A stretch of 64,000 nt of DNA from Candidatus Vicinibacter proximus (GCA_016713905.1 JADJOE010000002.1:372001-436000), one strand, 5' to 3'. Shown: positions 18,949-28,744, counted from the first letter of the stretch. The notes: generated from the letters alone by a model not told the origin. Translations and numbers: made by a program.

Positions 18949-19308
18949 CTATTTCAGTTGATTGTTTTCTTTCACCCTGAATGCAACAATTTTCTTGATT
19001 AAGTCATATGGGATTGGACCGTCCAGTGGAAACTGGACCGAACCTTTCCCTTGTTTATATGCACTTAATTGTTGCTTGAATGCATCATGCCCGGAAGGGG
19101 TCGCATACAATCCAATATGATGCTTGAATCCGGCAAAATAAATCAATGGTTTTTTGTTGATCTTGTAGGCCGGCATGCCATAAGAAATATTTTCTACGGC
19201 ACCCGGTGCCTGGTCTTTAATGATCTTTCTGATCTTTTCCAATTTCTCTTTTACTTCTTCCGGAAAACCTGCTATATATTCTTCAACCGTTTTTATTTCA
19301 GTATTCAT
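18949..19308 (-). CDS. DUF1801 (YdhG-like) protein
   Basis: 119 aa. Contains the family pattern TVEEYIAGFPEEVKEKLEKI, then ISYGMPAYKINKKPLIYFAGFKHHIGLYA and FPLDGPIPYDLIKKIV. DUF1801 proteins are small alpha/beta proteins of the YdhG fold, related to the frataxin-like iron chaperone suggested for B. subtilis; the biochemical role is not settled. Convergent with the isoaspartyl peptidase gene. A second DUF1801 gene lies at 50987-51388. Confidence 0.85.
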   Translation of the reverse strand: MNTEIKTVEEYIAGFPEEVKEKLEKIRKIIKDQAPGAVENISYGMPAYKINKKPLIYFAGFKHHIGLYATPSGHDAFKQQLSAYKQGKGSVQFPLDGPIPYDLIKKIVAFRVKENNQLK

Positions 19309-19404
19309 TTTACTTTTACATTTTTAGTCAGATCAAATAGGAATCTCTAATTTTAGGCAAAATAAAAATAATGTTCCGCTTTGATTTAAAAATTATTTCA
19401 TGCA

Positions 19405-19761
19405 TCAAATACTTTGCCCGAAGGTAATTAAATTGTGGTCGGGATCGAGTACGGAAAATTCTTGTTGACCCCAAGGCTTCTTTTGCAAAGATCCTTGTGG
19501 ATGAATGTTCACTTTGTTGTCCATCAATGATTGATATAGTTTTTGAATGTCATCTGTCCTAATGTAAATTTGGCCATAATTAATATTGGGGTCAAGTTCC
19601 CTAAACTCAAAAAAGTGAATTTGAATTCTATCTCTCTGCACCATCAGGTAACCCTCATAATCCGCATCTCCAAATTCCTGGAATTTCAGTTTGTTTAAGT
19701 AAAACTCCCTTGTTATAGCTTTATTGCGCATGGGTAATTTGGGATGGATGTCTGTGAGCAT
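19405..19761 (-). CDS. Glyoxalase/bleomycin-resistance (VOC) family protein
   Basis: 118 aa with two beta-alpha-beta-beta-beta halves. Key stretches are ITREFYLNKLKFQEFGD, IQIHFFEFRELDP, IYIRTDDIQKLYQSL and FSVLDPDHNLITFGQ. The layout with a C-terminal D-x-D/HN-L-I-x-F closely follows bleomycin-binding proteins, which sequester the drug, but the VOC superfamily also holds metal enzymes. The ligand cannot be set by eye. Single gene with about 1.3 kb of AT-rich DNA upstream. Confidence 0.8.
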   Translation of the reverse strand: MLTDIHPKLPMRNKAITREFYLNKLKFQEFGDADYEGYLMVQRDRIQIHFFEFRELDPNINYGQIYIRTDDIQKLYQSLMDNKVNIHPQGSLQKKPWGQQEFSVLDPDHNLITFGQSI

Positions 19762-21096
19762 ATTCTATGATTTTAGAAATGAATTTTATATATTTTCATA
19801 TCTACGAAAACCGAATTTAGCAAAAAATATAAATATATTGGTTAATAAATTCAATATCTATAAAGGAGGTTGATGTTTGCAGGCTCTTATTGATCTGTTA
19901 TATAATTTCGACTTCTAACTACTTGCTGTTATTGATTAAATCAAAGTTAATCCATTTAAAATAATTATGCTAAATAAATGAAACAATATTAACAGTTAAG
20001 TCTATTCAGCCTTTGCTCAATAGAACCGCAAGGTAAAACTCATTTTGCATAAATCACCTTATCAATTCATTAATAGCAATTTCCATTCCATGTTCCGACT
20101 TTATTACTTTTAAATATGGATGACATTTTAAAATTTCAGCGTTGTCTTCATAGCTCGTATTGTAAATCTTTGTTTCCGTTCTTTCGCTTCTATCAACACT
20201 ATATTGGAGGCTTTATGCCCATTATTATACCATTGGACGCCATACAAATTTAGAGTCGAATTTCATATCGCCTATTCTTTTAAGTAATTTAGATATGTCT
20301 ATTAAATTTTTCCAGTCAATTTGATACTTTGGCTTGTAAAAAGAAGTATTCATTATTTGCTTCTAACTTAAGTTGATTGTGTAAAAGCTTAAAATAGAAG
20401 AAAGCTCGATTGTCATTAAAAAAGCATAAAAACATTCTTCTTAAAATTCATTCATAATTAATAATTTAAAAATTCTCGACCATCAACTCTAATCTCAATT
20501 CTTTATCCCGATCTAACTTTTTCACCATCCCTGCAAATCAAAGCGAATATTGGAATAATAAATAAGATGTTTCCCTTACCAAAATAAGATTTGTCATGTC
20601 TAGCAATTTAATTGCAAAGAAAGTAAATGTTTTTCTGCTCTTTGTCAAATAAACTTTTTGAATTAAATAGGAGACTATGCGATATAAAATCGTTGTAAGA
20701 ATCAAATTGACTTATTAATAAAAGAATTTTGAATTACAATTCATATTTAGTTTTCAAAACACACTAAGCAAAAGATAATTTCTTGAATTTTAACTTTGAT
20801 CTAATCGAAAAAGAATACCTATTAATAAATATTTTGATTAATTTGCGCAAAAATAGGATGTTTTCCAAAAGTAATAATTTGTAAATTTACCAAATTTGTG
20901 CGTATAATATAATTTTACATACTGATTCCAAATTAGAATGATAAAATGAAATTTTTATCATGCCATTTCTTTTAATAACTTCGAGAATGAATTTATTTTA
21001 AAATTCAAATGTTCAATTCAAAAATTATCATTATTTAATTTTAGCCGGTCAAATTATAATTAACTTTAGACTCAATCTAAACATATATAATTTGAA
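19762..21096. other. 1.3-kb AT-rich gap
   Basis: Apart from the eroded ORF at 20054-20353, I see no gene, terminator hairpin or repeat array. Many stop codons occur in all frames and the base composition is strongly AT. It separates the VOC gene from the anti-sigma gene, whose 3' end faces it, and looks like decayed accessory DNA. Confidence 0.5.
20054..20353 (-). pseudogene. Eroded small ORF (two frameshifts), unknown
   Basis: From ATG at 20353 the frame reads MNTSFYKPKYQIDWKNLIDI and continues to VWRP, then runs into stops. Shifting one base gives QWYNNGHKA, and a second shift gives LQYSVDRSERTETKIYNTSY through to IAINELIR and a TGA at 20054. The three pieces join into about 100 protein-like codons, while each frame alone is broken. 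I do not recognise the family. It is best read as a recently decayed gene, or a gene with two sequencing indels. Confidence 0.5.
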
Positions 21097-21876
21097 TCAG
21101 ATCTGCCCCAATACGAACAACTGATCCATAGTAGGCGCAGGAAGTCCTCCTTTAGGTTCTAGAGTAATGGCAAAAGCTTGGGGCTTATCAACAAATTTGA
21201 TTTCCATCATTCTCGTTTTTTCATTTAAATCTAAAACACCAAGATCCACTGGCTTCCCTGAAACGATGGCCCATAATTGGTACTGTTTTTCCGGACTAGG
21301 TTTAGGAAGAGAAATAATATCTAATATCGATTTCTGTGAGACGCTATCATAATATACCATAGCAATTGATTCTGGAGATTTTGGCATCCCCTTTAAAATA
21401 ATTCGTTGAAGATTCGAATTTTTAAAATAGTTAAGTTGATTATTGCAATCCAGTATGGCTAGACTATCTTGATTGGCTTGGCGTATTAATTCACTATTTC
21501 TTTTTATACTTTGATTCAATTGATTTCGCAGGTTTCGATTTAGATTGTACAACCATATACACAATACGGCAAAACTTGTTATAAAAAAAAGATAAGGAAA
21601 TTTATTCTTCCAGAAATTTTGTGTAGGAATATTGTTTTTTTCAGAAAAAATGTTCTCTAATATTTTAGATTTAAGATCCGGAGAAATTGGTTTAGCATAC
21701 AAATTAGAATAAGCTTCCAAAGAATCTTCTATTTGAGATAATTCTTTTGAAAGTTCTGGATACTTTTTTAAATTTTCTAATATTTCAATATTTTGCTCTT
21801 GACTTGTAAGGCCCAAGGCATACTCTTCCAGTATTCCTGATTCAATATACTTTTTTATGTCGAGTAATTCTTTCAC
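21097..21876 (-). CDS. Anti-sigma factor, RskA-like
   Basis: 259 aa. The cytoplasmic N-terminus (DIKKYIESGILEEYALGLTS, the anti-sigma zinc-finger-like helical region but without the ZAS cysteines) is followed by a single membrane segment (~88-106, FPYLFFITSFAVLCIWLYNL), a coiled linker, and a periplasmic RskA-type C-terminal domain (LPKPSPEKQYQLWAIVSGKP, DLGVLDLN, AITLEPKGGLPAPT). It holds the adjacent ECF sigma factor inactive and would release it after regulated proteolysis. Starts on GTG, 2 nt after the sigma stop codon, consistent with translational coupling. Confidence 0.9.
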   Translation of the reverse strand: MKELLDIKKYIESGILEEYALGLTSQEQNIEILENLKKYPELSKELSQIEDSLEAYSNLYAKPISPDLKSKILENIFSEKNNIPTQNFWKNKFPYLFFITSFAVLCIWLYNLNRNLRNQLNQSIKRNSELIRQANQDSLAILDCNNQLNYFKNSNLQRIILKGMPKSPESIAMVYYDSVSQKSILDIISLPKPSPEKQYQLWAIVSGKPVDLGVLDLNEKTRMMEIKFVDKPQAFAITLEPKGGLPAPTMDQLFVLGQI

Positions 21877-21878
21877 AT

Positions 21879-22439
21879 TTAACGAGCTATAATAAATATA
21901 ATTAAAAGATTAAGCGCATTTCTTAATAATTTAATAGCGGTACTTATCCTTGTTTTTATAGTACCTAATGGAATTTTAAATTCGTCAGAAACTTCTTGTT
22001 GGGTATAACCTTGTAGATATATTAGTTCAATCAAATCTTTGTATTTCGTATCCAATGAGTTTATCTTTTGCATCAAACCACTATCACCGATATTTGGTTG
22101 AACGCTAAAGTTTATACTATCATATACGCTTGAATCGATCGCTTGGATTTTACGGTTATTTTCTTTTCGTAAAATGTCAATGGCCGTATTTCTAAATATG
22201 CTCAGGAGCCAGGTGAAAAGGGAGCTTTTCTCGGGGCTGTACTCCTGCAAATTTTTCCAAATTTTGGTAAATCCAATTTGTAATGCATCTTCTACTAGAT
22301 CTTCCCGAATCAAAATCTTACCCACGATACCATTCATAGCATCACCATAAGTGTCCATTAACAATTTGAGAGCTTGTTTGGGATGGGCTTCCCGAAGCTC
22401 CATGAACTGATTAAGTACGGCTTCTTTTTGGTCTTTCAT
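21879..22439 (-). CDS. ECF RNA polymerase sigma factor
   Basis: 186 aa, group IV sigma-70. Region 2 (DALQIGFTKIWKNLQEYSPE, FTWLLSIFRNTAIDILRKEN) binds the -10 element and core RNAP; region 4 (DLIELIYLQGYTQQEVSDEF, IPLGTIKTRISTAIKLLRNAL) is the helix-turn-helix for the -35 element. The ATG at 22439 was chosen because the 30 upstream in-frame residues overlap the promoter region and are not family-like. It is co-transcribed with its anti-sigma factor and divergent from the DUF4331 gene. A 16-bp palindrome lies between the two starts. Confidence 0.94.
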   Translation of the reverse strand: MKDQKEAVLNQFMELREAHPKQALKLLMDTYGDAMNGIVGKILIREDLVEDALQIGFTKIWKNLQEYSPEKSSLFTWLLSIFRNTAIDILRKENNRKIQAIDSSVYDSINFSVQPNIGDSGLMQKINSLDTKYKDLIELIYLQGYTQQEVSDEFKIPLGTIKTRISTAIKLLRNALNLLIIFIIAR

Positions 22440-22493
22440 CCTGTAATTCCATGCTAAGGTAAAAGATTTTTGGAATTTTAACTTTAAACAAAT

Positions 22494-22509
22494 CCAAACT
22501 TGAGTTTGG
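22494..22509. promoter_or_regulatory. Palindrome in sigma/DUF4331 divergent region
   Basis: CCAAACT-TG-AGTTTGG is a perfect 7-bp-arm palindrome in the 96-bp gap between divergent starts. It lies 27 bp before the DUF4331 ATG and could be a regulator site or part of the ECF-dependent promoter; a GTAAC appears just downstream at about 22513. Confidence 0.45.
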
Positions 22510-22535
22510 TGCGTAACTAAAGAAAACACAATATT

Positions 22536-24554
22536 ATGTTACAGAAAATTTTCCTTTTAGCGTTTTATTTACTAGCCTTTACAGGCCTTCAAGCTTCGAG
22601 TCATCGAGAGGCACCATTAATTGCCAATGATCCTCTTGCGGACAATGTCGACCTTTATGCCTTCAGGAGCCCTGACAATCCTGATTTTATTACCATTATT
22701 GCAACTTATGTGCCATTGCAATTACCACATGGAGGACCTAATTATTACAGTTTTGGCACCAACATCCGTTATGAAATTCACATTGACAACGATGCCTCCA
22801 AACCGGGTGATGAAATTACATATCGTTTTACATTTAGTCAAGTGAATGAAGATCCAACCACCTTCTTCAACATTAGGCTGGGCAAGCAAAACTTAAAAAC
22901 CACCTACCGATTGGAGGTCAGTAGAGATGGTGGATTGAGTTTTACAACTGTGATTGCGCAGGGTGTTGTTCCTCCCAATAACATTGGGGCCCGATCCATC
23001 AGTGGAGGAGCCGGACTCAATACCAATTACGCTAGTTTGATGTCAAGTGCAATCCAAACGACAAACGATGGTATGAAGGTGTTTTGCGGGCCAAGCGATG
23101 ACCCGTTTTTTGTTGATTTGGGCGGAGTTTTTGATTTAGGAAATCTCCCTCGCCAAAATGGAAAACCTAGAGATGGAATAGCCTGTCTTAATGTAAGTAC
23201 CATTGCTTTGCAAATTCCGATCACTGCATTGAGAAAAACAGGAGTGGGTTCTCCTGCAAACATTCTGGATCCAAATTATGTCATCGGTGTTTGGGCTTCC
23301 GCCAGTAGACCTCAAATCCGCACTTTAAGCGCGGGATCTGAATCTTTTAGTGGAGACTTTATTCAAGTTTCAAGATTAGGTATGCCATTGACCAATGAAG
23401 CTGTTATTCCAATAGGATTTAAAGATTATTGGAATGGATTAACTCCTTATCAAGAAATCGCAGACACTTTGTTGGATGGTTTCTTTTTTAATCCGGAGCT
23501 TGCTTTATACATGGACGACAGACTTTTTGGAAGTGCCGTTCCAGCAATGTCTAAGCTTAGGATTCAAAAGGCATCCTTGCAAGGATTCGATTTTGGTTAT
23601 GGAAAAGACGGTCTTTATGGATTAAAAGGTAACCCAGCTTTAAATGGAACAGCATTGGATGATGCGATTTTCGGGACCTTGTTGCTGCCAGGGCCAGGAA
23701 AAGCTCGCTCGGTTGACTTATGGCCAGCATTTCACACAGGAGTACCAAACGTAATTCCTTATCAATTGGCCACTGGTAAAAATGGTAACCCATTAGCTGC
23801 TGGTAAGCCATTTATTAATAACTTCTTACCAAACGGTGGAGATATGTTAAGATTAAATATGGCTGTCCCTCCAACACCGAGAAATGATCCTAAATTTAGT
23901 TCTTTAGGTTTGATCCAAGCAGCAGTTTTGGGTTTAACAGATCCACAATTTGCAAATACCAATATTGAATTTATTCCCAACATGGATGGATTCCCAAATG
24001 GTAGAAGATTGGAAGATGATGTAACCAGAATTGAATTACAAGCGGTAGCAGGTGTAGTTTTGGCCGCCATTGGCCTATGGTATGACGATTATACTGCGGG
24101 TGGACCCAATCCTGTGACGCCAAACTTAATCAATGTTTTAACTTATACAACTGGTGTAGAGGAAAACGATACTGAATTTGGGACAAGTTTTCCATATGTA
24201 GCTGAGCCATGGTCAGGTGATGGTGAATGCGGGGGTAAGTTGATTAGTGGATTGCAAAATCCTGGTGGAGGAATTATTGGATTAGATAGACCAAAAGTTT
24301 CATTGGTTAATTTTCCAAATCCAGTTACTTCTAGCACTACTTTTAGAATAAATTCTATTGTGGAAACCAAAGTTAAACTGACACTTAATTCTCAAGATGG
24401 AAAAACTATTATGGATTTAAGCAATCAGAATTTTGGTAATGGCGACAACCAATTTACAGTTGATTTGAGTCATGTACCAGCAGGTATCTATTTTGCTACT
24501 GCCACCTCACTGGATGGTAGAATTGCGGCTTATACCAAGGTGATTAAAAACTAA
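22536..24554 (+). CDS. DUF4331 protein with T9SS sorting tail
   Basis: 672 aa. Signal peptide 1-20 (AFTGLQA), then the DUF4331 opening SSHREAPLIANDPLADNVDL, YAFRSPDNPDFITIIATYVP, a large beta-rich body, and a C-terminal T9SS type A domain from about residue 590 (VNFPNPVTSSTTFRI, VPAGIYFATATS, AYTKVIKN). DUF4331 has no settled function; in Bacteroidota it is often found beside a TPR lipoprotein and a TonB receptor, as here (family knowledge). Likely surface-exposed or secreted. Divergent from the ECF sigma gene, so probably its target. Followed by a strong terminator at 24611. Confidence 0.9.
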   Translation: MLQKIFLLAFYLLAFTGLQASSHREAPLIANDPLADNVDLYAFRSPDNPDFITIIATYVPLQLPHGGPNYYSFGTNIRYEIHIDNDASKPGDEITYRFTFSQVNEDPTTFFNIRLGKQNLKTTYRLEVSRDGGLSFTTVIAQGVVPPNNIGARSISGGAGLNTNYASLMSSAIQTTNDGMKVFCGPSDDPFFVDLGGVFDLGNLPRQNGKPRDGIACLNVSTIALQIPITALRKTGVGSPANILDPNYVIGVWASASRPQIRTLSAGSESFSGDFIQVSRLGMPLTNEAVIPIGFKDYWNGLTPYQEIADTLLDGFFFNPELALYMDDRLFGSAVPAMSKLRIQKASLQGFDFGYGKDGLYGLKGNPALNGTALDDAIFGTLLLPGPGKARSVDLWPAFHTGVPNVIPYQLATGKNGNPLAAGKPFINNFLPNGGDMLRLNMAVPPTPRNDPKFSSLGLIQAAVLGLTDPQFANTNIEFIPNMDGFPNGRRLEDDVTRIELQAVAGVVLAAIGLWYDDYTAGGPNPVTPNLINVLTYTTGVEENDTEFGTSFPYVAEPWSGDGECGGKLISGLQNPGGGIIGLDRPKVSLVNFPNPVTSSTTFRINSIVETKVKLTLNSQDGKTIMDLSNQNFGNGDNQFTVDLSHVPAGIYFATATSLDGRIAAYTKVIKN

Positions 24555-24610
24555 TTTTATTTTTTATTCAGGAATTTTAAAATCGGATAATTTATTTATT
24601 TACAACCCTT

Positions 24611-24651
24611 AATATGTCCTTACATTTTTATAAGGTAAGGACATATTTTTT
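24611..24651 (+). terminator. Intrinsic terminator or attenuator after DUF4331
   Basis: AATATGTCCTTAC (24611-24623) pairs perfectly with GTAAGGACATATT (24635-24647) over 13 bp with an 11-nt loop, followed by a T-rich run. It lies between the DUF4331 and TPR genes and would limit readthrough, or provide a processing site that sets relative expression. Confidence 0.85.
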
Positions 24652-24667
24652 ATCAATCATTTAAAAC

Positions 24668-25882
24668 ATGAATTTTATGAGATATTTATTTATATTTTCA
24701 ATATTTTTATTTTTTTCAGCATGTCAAAAACATCAAACCAAATTGGTATTAGAAGTGCCGGAATTGTTAGAGAGATCGCACAAACTTCAATATTCTATTG
24801 AATGGTCGGAAACAAAAAACAGATTTGCGGATTTAAAACATAAATTAAAGCAAGAACCTGAAAATATTGAATCAAAATTACAATTGTGCAATCTTTATAT
24901 TTCAGAAGCTAGAATCACAGGAGAACATGGGTATTATTATCCTACAGCTTTAGCCATGACAGAATCAATATTAGCCAATAAAGAATTGAAAAAAGACGAT
25001 GAGTTCATGGCATTAAGTTTTAAGGCAAGTGTACAGTTGTCTTTGCATGATTTTAAAAATGCGCTGACCACAGCCCAAAAAGCGGTGCAATTAAACCCAC
25101 ACAATGCCCAAATTTATGGATCTCTGGTAGATGCGTATGTTGAACTTGGGAATTATGACGTGGCAGTAGAATATGCGGATAAAATGGTAAGCATTCGTCC
25201 GGATCTTCGATCTTATTCAAGAATATCGTATTTAAGAGAAATTCATGGTTTGATTGATGAATCCATCGAAGCTATGAAAATGGCGGTGGAAGCAGGAAGT
25301 CCTGGGAGTGAAGAAAAATCATGGGCTGCTCTCCAGCTTGCGCAACTATGTTTCCGCTATGATAAAGTGAGAGAAGCTGAATCTATTTTGAATCAAATTT
25401 TAACTGAACGAGATGATTATCCCTTTGCCATTGCTGCCTTGGCAGAAATCAATGTGAAGGAAAAAAACTACGAAGAAGCAGAGCGCAGATTAATTGAAGC
25501 CTGTCAGATAATTCCGGAAGTTTCTTTTTGTGTAAATCTGGCAGAAATTTATAAAATTCAAAATCGTCAAGAAGAATTGGATAGCATACTTCTGGTTATA
25601 AAAGAAATGCTGAATGACGATATTGCCAACGGTCATAATATGAGTCTTGAGTACTCCAAATTGTTTTTAGATTTTTATTCAGACCCTACCAAAGCTATGG
25701 AGTATATCAAAAAGGACTTGGAAATGAGACCAAATAATATTGATATTAATTTGCTTTTGGCAAAGATTTATACTTTTTCCAAAGATAAAGAAAAAGCAGA
25801 ATTTGCTATTGAGAAAGCCATGGCAACAAATTCTAAGAATCCTGAAATTATTGAAATTAGTAATGAGCTAAAAGCATTGTAA
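24668..25882 (+). CDS. TPR-repeat lipoprotein
   Basis: 404 aa. A lipoprotein signal with lipobox FFSAC at about residues 15-19 anchors it to a membrane. The remainder is helical, with about eight tetratricopeptide-type repeats (e.g. AVQLNPHNAQIYGSLVDAYV, AVEYADKMVSIRPDLRSYSR), a scaffold for protein contacts. Downstream the TonB receptor begins after 1 nt, so the two are an operon. The role is probably to assist assembly or capture for the DUF4331 or receptor system (inference). A second in-frame ATG at 24677 is an alternative start. Confidence 0.85.
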   Translation: MNFMRYLFIFSIFLFFSACQKHQTKLVLEVPELLERSHKLQYSIEWSETKNRFADLKHKLKQEPENIESKLQLCNLYISEARITGEHGYYYPTALAMTESILANKELKKDDEFMALSFKASVQLSLHDFKNALTTAQKAVQLNPHNAQIYGSLVDAYVELGNYDVAVEYADKMVSIRPDLRSYSRISYLREIHGLIDESIEAMKMAVEAGSPGSEEKSWAALQLAQLCFRYDKVREAESILNQILTERDDYPFAIAALAEINVKEKNYEEAERRLIEACQIIPEVSFCVNLAEIYKIQNRQEELDSILLVIKEMLNDDIANGHNMSLEYSKLFLDFYSDPTKAMEYIKKDLEMRPNNIDINLLLAKIYTFSKDKEKAEFAIEKAMATNSKNPEIIEISNELKAL

Positions 25883-25883
25883 G

Positions 25884-28094
25884 ATGAAAAAGATACCTTA
25901 CCTAATCCTTGTATTTATTGTATTCGTAAATGATATTTCAATGGCCCAATTTTCAGGTCGAATTTTGGATTCAGATCAACTGCCTATCCAGGATGTGATC
26001 ATCCTAAATTTAAGAACTTCAGGCCATATTCATTCCGATGCATTTGGAAATTTTTCAGATCCAAACGCTAAAGATGATGATCAGTACCAATTCTCCCATC
26101 TAGGATATAAGACTGATACCATCCAGTTTGATGCTGCGAACACAGAAAAATTAACAGTTGTCCTAGAATCAACTTATGTACAATTAAGTCAGGTGGATGT
26201 GTCCGAACCCTTAAACAATAACTTGCAAAAAATAGATCTCAATTTTAATCCGGTTCAAAATACACAAGAGTTACTGAGAAAAGTTCCGGGACTATTTATT
26301 GCCCAACATGCTGGAGGAGGAAAGGCTGAACAGATGTTTTTACGTGGTTTTGACATTGATCATGGGACTGATGTCAATATTATGGTAGATCAACTCTTGC
26401 CTGTAAATATGGTTTCTCACGCCCACGGACAAGGTTATGCGGATTTGCATTTTATAATTCCAGAAACAGTTCAAAGTAGCAATTTTCAAAAAGGATCCTA
26501 CAATGCATCCAAAGGAAATTTTGCCACGGCTGGTTTTGTTGATTTTAAACTAAAGGAAAGGATTAGTCAAAATTCCATTATTTTTGAAACTGGAAAATTT
26601 CAATTCAATCGAATCGCAACTTTATTAAAGTTAATCAATAAGCAAAAATCAAGCTCTTATATAGCAGCCGAATATTTAACATCCGATGGATATTTTGAAA
26701 GTCCGCAAGATTTTGTAAAATTCAATGGGCTATTAAAATATCAGTATCAACTAAATGAAAAAAGCGGTCTAAAATTTACTGGTACTTATTTTGACACCAA
26801 ATGGAATGCTTCAGGTCAAATACCAACCAGAGAAGTAGAATCTGGAAGATTGGGTAGATTTGGGGCCATCGATCCAAATGAAGGTGGTCAGACTGATCGC
26901 AAGAACCTAATGCTGGAGTATTATTTTGCAGGCCGTGCACATGAGAATTTTAAGATAGCAGCTTTTGTTTCTGACTATAATTTCGAACTGTATTCTAATT
27001 TTACTTTTTTCCTAAATGACAGTATCAACGGGGATCAAATAAAGCAAAAAGAAAAAAGAAAGATATTGGGAGTGGAGGCTACTTACCAAAACAACTTGGC
27101 TGGTTTGGATTACAGTTTTAGTTTTGGTAACAGAACAGATTTGGTAAGAGGTAGCGAATTATCCAATACTAAAAATAGAACAGAAATATTGGAAAGGAAA
27201 GCTTTTGGAAATTTAAGTGAAACGGATTTTTATGGAGTTGTTAAATTATATTGGACCAAAGCTAAATGGGAAATAAATGTACAAAGCAGATTTGATTTAT
27301 TTAGTATTGCTTACGAGGATTTGTTAAGACTTTCAGATAATAAAGGCCAGCACTCTGAATTTAAAGCTTCACCAAAATTCAACCTAAATTTCAATGCCAA
27401 TAAATATATGCAGATTTATTTTAATAGTGGATTGGGATTTCACTCCAATGACACACGATTGATTAACCAAAATCAGAATCCAAATGTATTAACTCAAAGT
27501 ACAAATCTTGATTTGGGAATGCAGCTTCGGCCACTTGATAATTTATTATTTCATTTGGGAATTTGGTATATTGATCTGGAAGATGAATTGGTGTATGTTG
27601 GTGATGAAGCCGTTGTGGAATCTAGCGGTCATACAAGAAGAACAGGTCTTGAAGCTGGATTTCGATCACAATTATGGAAGTATATTGCCTTAGACGCGGA
27701 TGTTTCATATACTATTGCAAAAACGACCGATGATCCTGAAGGCGCAAATTTTGTACCCTTAGCTGCAAAGTGGTGTTCATCAGGAGGAATTAGTCTGCTT
27801 AATTTTAAGCAATTCTCCGGAGGCATAAGATATAGACACTTAGGTGACAGACCTGCCAACGAAGACTATAGTCTAACAGCGATAGGATACACACTACTTG
27901 ATGCAAATATTAATTATAGTTTTAGAAATCTCCAGTTCGGGATAATAGCGGAGAACTTATTGAATACAAATTGGAATGAAGCGCAGTTTACCACTGAATC
28001 AAGATTGAAAAATGAAGCACAATCCGTAGAGGAGATTCACTTTACACCAGGTATTCCATTTAATATCAAATTTAAAATCGAAGCTAAATTTTAG
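25884..28094 (+). CDS. TonB-dependent outer-membrane receptor
   Basis: 736 aa. Signal peptide 1-21 (ISMAQ), a carboxypeptidase-D-like regulatory domain (~22-105; FSGRILDSDQLPIQDVIILN), plug domain (~110-215; QNTQELLRKVPGLFIAQHAG, MFLRGFDIDHGTDVNIMVDQ), then a beta-barrel with a typical end (FNIKFKIEAKF). The GxDIDHGTDV and HAHGQGYADLHFIIPE stretches place it in a subgroup that neighbours DUF4331 genes. Substrate unknown; the His-rich SHAHG stretch might bind metal. Expected regulator: the adjacent ECF sigma factor, whose anti-sigma lacks a SusD partner here. No SusD-like gene follows. Confidence 0.92.
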   Translation: MKKIPYLILVFIVFVNDISMAQFSGRILDSDQLPIQDVIILNLRTSGHIHSDAFGNFSDPNAKDDDQYQFSHLGYKTDTIQFDAANTEKLTVVLESTYVQLSQVDVSEPLNNNLQKIDLNFNPVQNTQELLRKVPGLFIAQHAGGGKAEQMFLRGFDIDHGTDVNIMVDQLLPVNMVSHAHGQGYADLHFIIPETVQSSNFQKGSYNASKGNFATAGFVDFKLKERISQNSIIFETGKFQFNRIATLLKLINKQKSSSYIAAEYLTSDGYFESPQDFVKFNGLLKYQYQLNEKSGLKFTGTYFDTKWNASGQIPTREVESGRLGRFGAIDPNEGGQTDRKNLMLEYYFAGRAHENFKIAAFVSDYNFELYSNFTFFLNDSINGDQIKQKEKRKILGVEATYQNNLAGLDYSFSFGNRTDLVRGSELSNTKNRTEILERKAFGNLSETDFYGVVKLYWTKAKWEINVQSRFDLFSIAYEDLLRLSDNKGQHSEFKASPKFNLNFNANKYMQIYFNSGLGFHSNDTRLINQNQNPNVLTQSTNLDLGMQLRPLDNLLFHLGIWYIDLEDELVYVGDEAVVESSGHTRRTGLEAGFRSQLWKYIALDADVSYTIAKTTDDPEGANFVPLAAKWCSSGGISLLNFKQFSGGIRYRHLGDRPANEDYSLTAIGYTLLDANINYSFRNLQFGIIAENLLNTNWNEAQFTTESRLKNEAQSVEEIHFTPGIPFNIKFKIEAKF

Positions 28095-28109
28095 AGGCAA
28101 AAATAAAAT

Positions 28110-28744
28110 CTAAAAAATATTGTTTTTCTCTAAAATGTCCAATACCTGTCGATGGATTTCTTTTTCCGTTTGATCGCAATTCAGGATGACAATTTTTTCA
28201 GAATTATTTAATAGTTGTATGGCTTCGTGGTATTTATTTCTCACCATGATTAAATTATCAAGTGTTTCATAAAGTTCAGTGTGTGGCCTATTTTTTGAAA
28301 TTCGCTCAATGGCAATTTCAGGATCAATGTCAATAAATATGTGTAAATTGGGTTTGAGCCATTCCATGGCAATGCTTTTGGCTTATATCATCCAATCCAT
28401 GAACTTATGACCTCCCTGTTAAGCCATTACGAAAGATAATATCTATTGCATATCACAAAATTACCTTGGTGAATTTTATGCAACATGTCATATGATTTAT
28501 TGAGAATATGATCAATTCGATTGGCCACAAACAATCCTGCAATGGTTTGGTGATCCAGACTTATTCAACCTGGAATACATTCTCTGATTATTTCATCACT
28601 GGTTTGGTTGGCGGGCTCATAAGTAAGCAGTACCCTCATGCCTATTTTTAAAAGATGCTTTCCTAACATTAATGTTTGAGTAGACTTTCCAGGCCCATCT
28701 ATTCCTGTAATAATTAGTATATCTGATGGTTTCCATTGTTGTGA
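28110..28744 (-). pseudogene. tmk: Decayed thymidylate kinase
   Basis: The N-terminal half reads DILIITGIDGPGKSTQT (P-loop) to NQTSDEIIRECIPG, then TGA at 28565-28567, then ISLDHQTIAGLFVANRIDHI to YYLS. A frameshift near 28430 leads to QGGHKFMDWMI and AMEWLKPNLHIFIDIDPEIA in another frame, crossing TAA at 28419-28421 and 28383-28385. The C-terminal 85 codons to 28110 are open. No in-frame start codon precedes the P-loop; a TAA stands at 28745-28747. At least four lesions show a true pseudogene rather than a single error. dTMP kinase is essential, so another copy must exist. Convergent with the TonB receptor gene. Confidence 0.88.
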
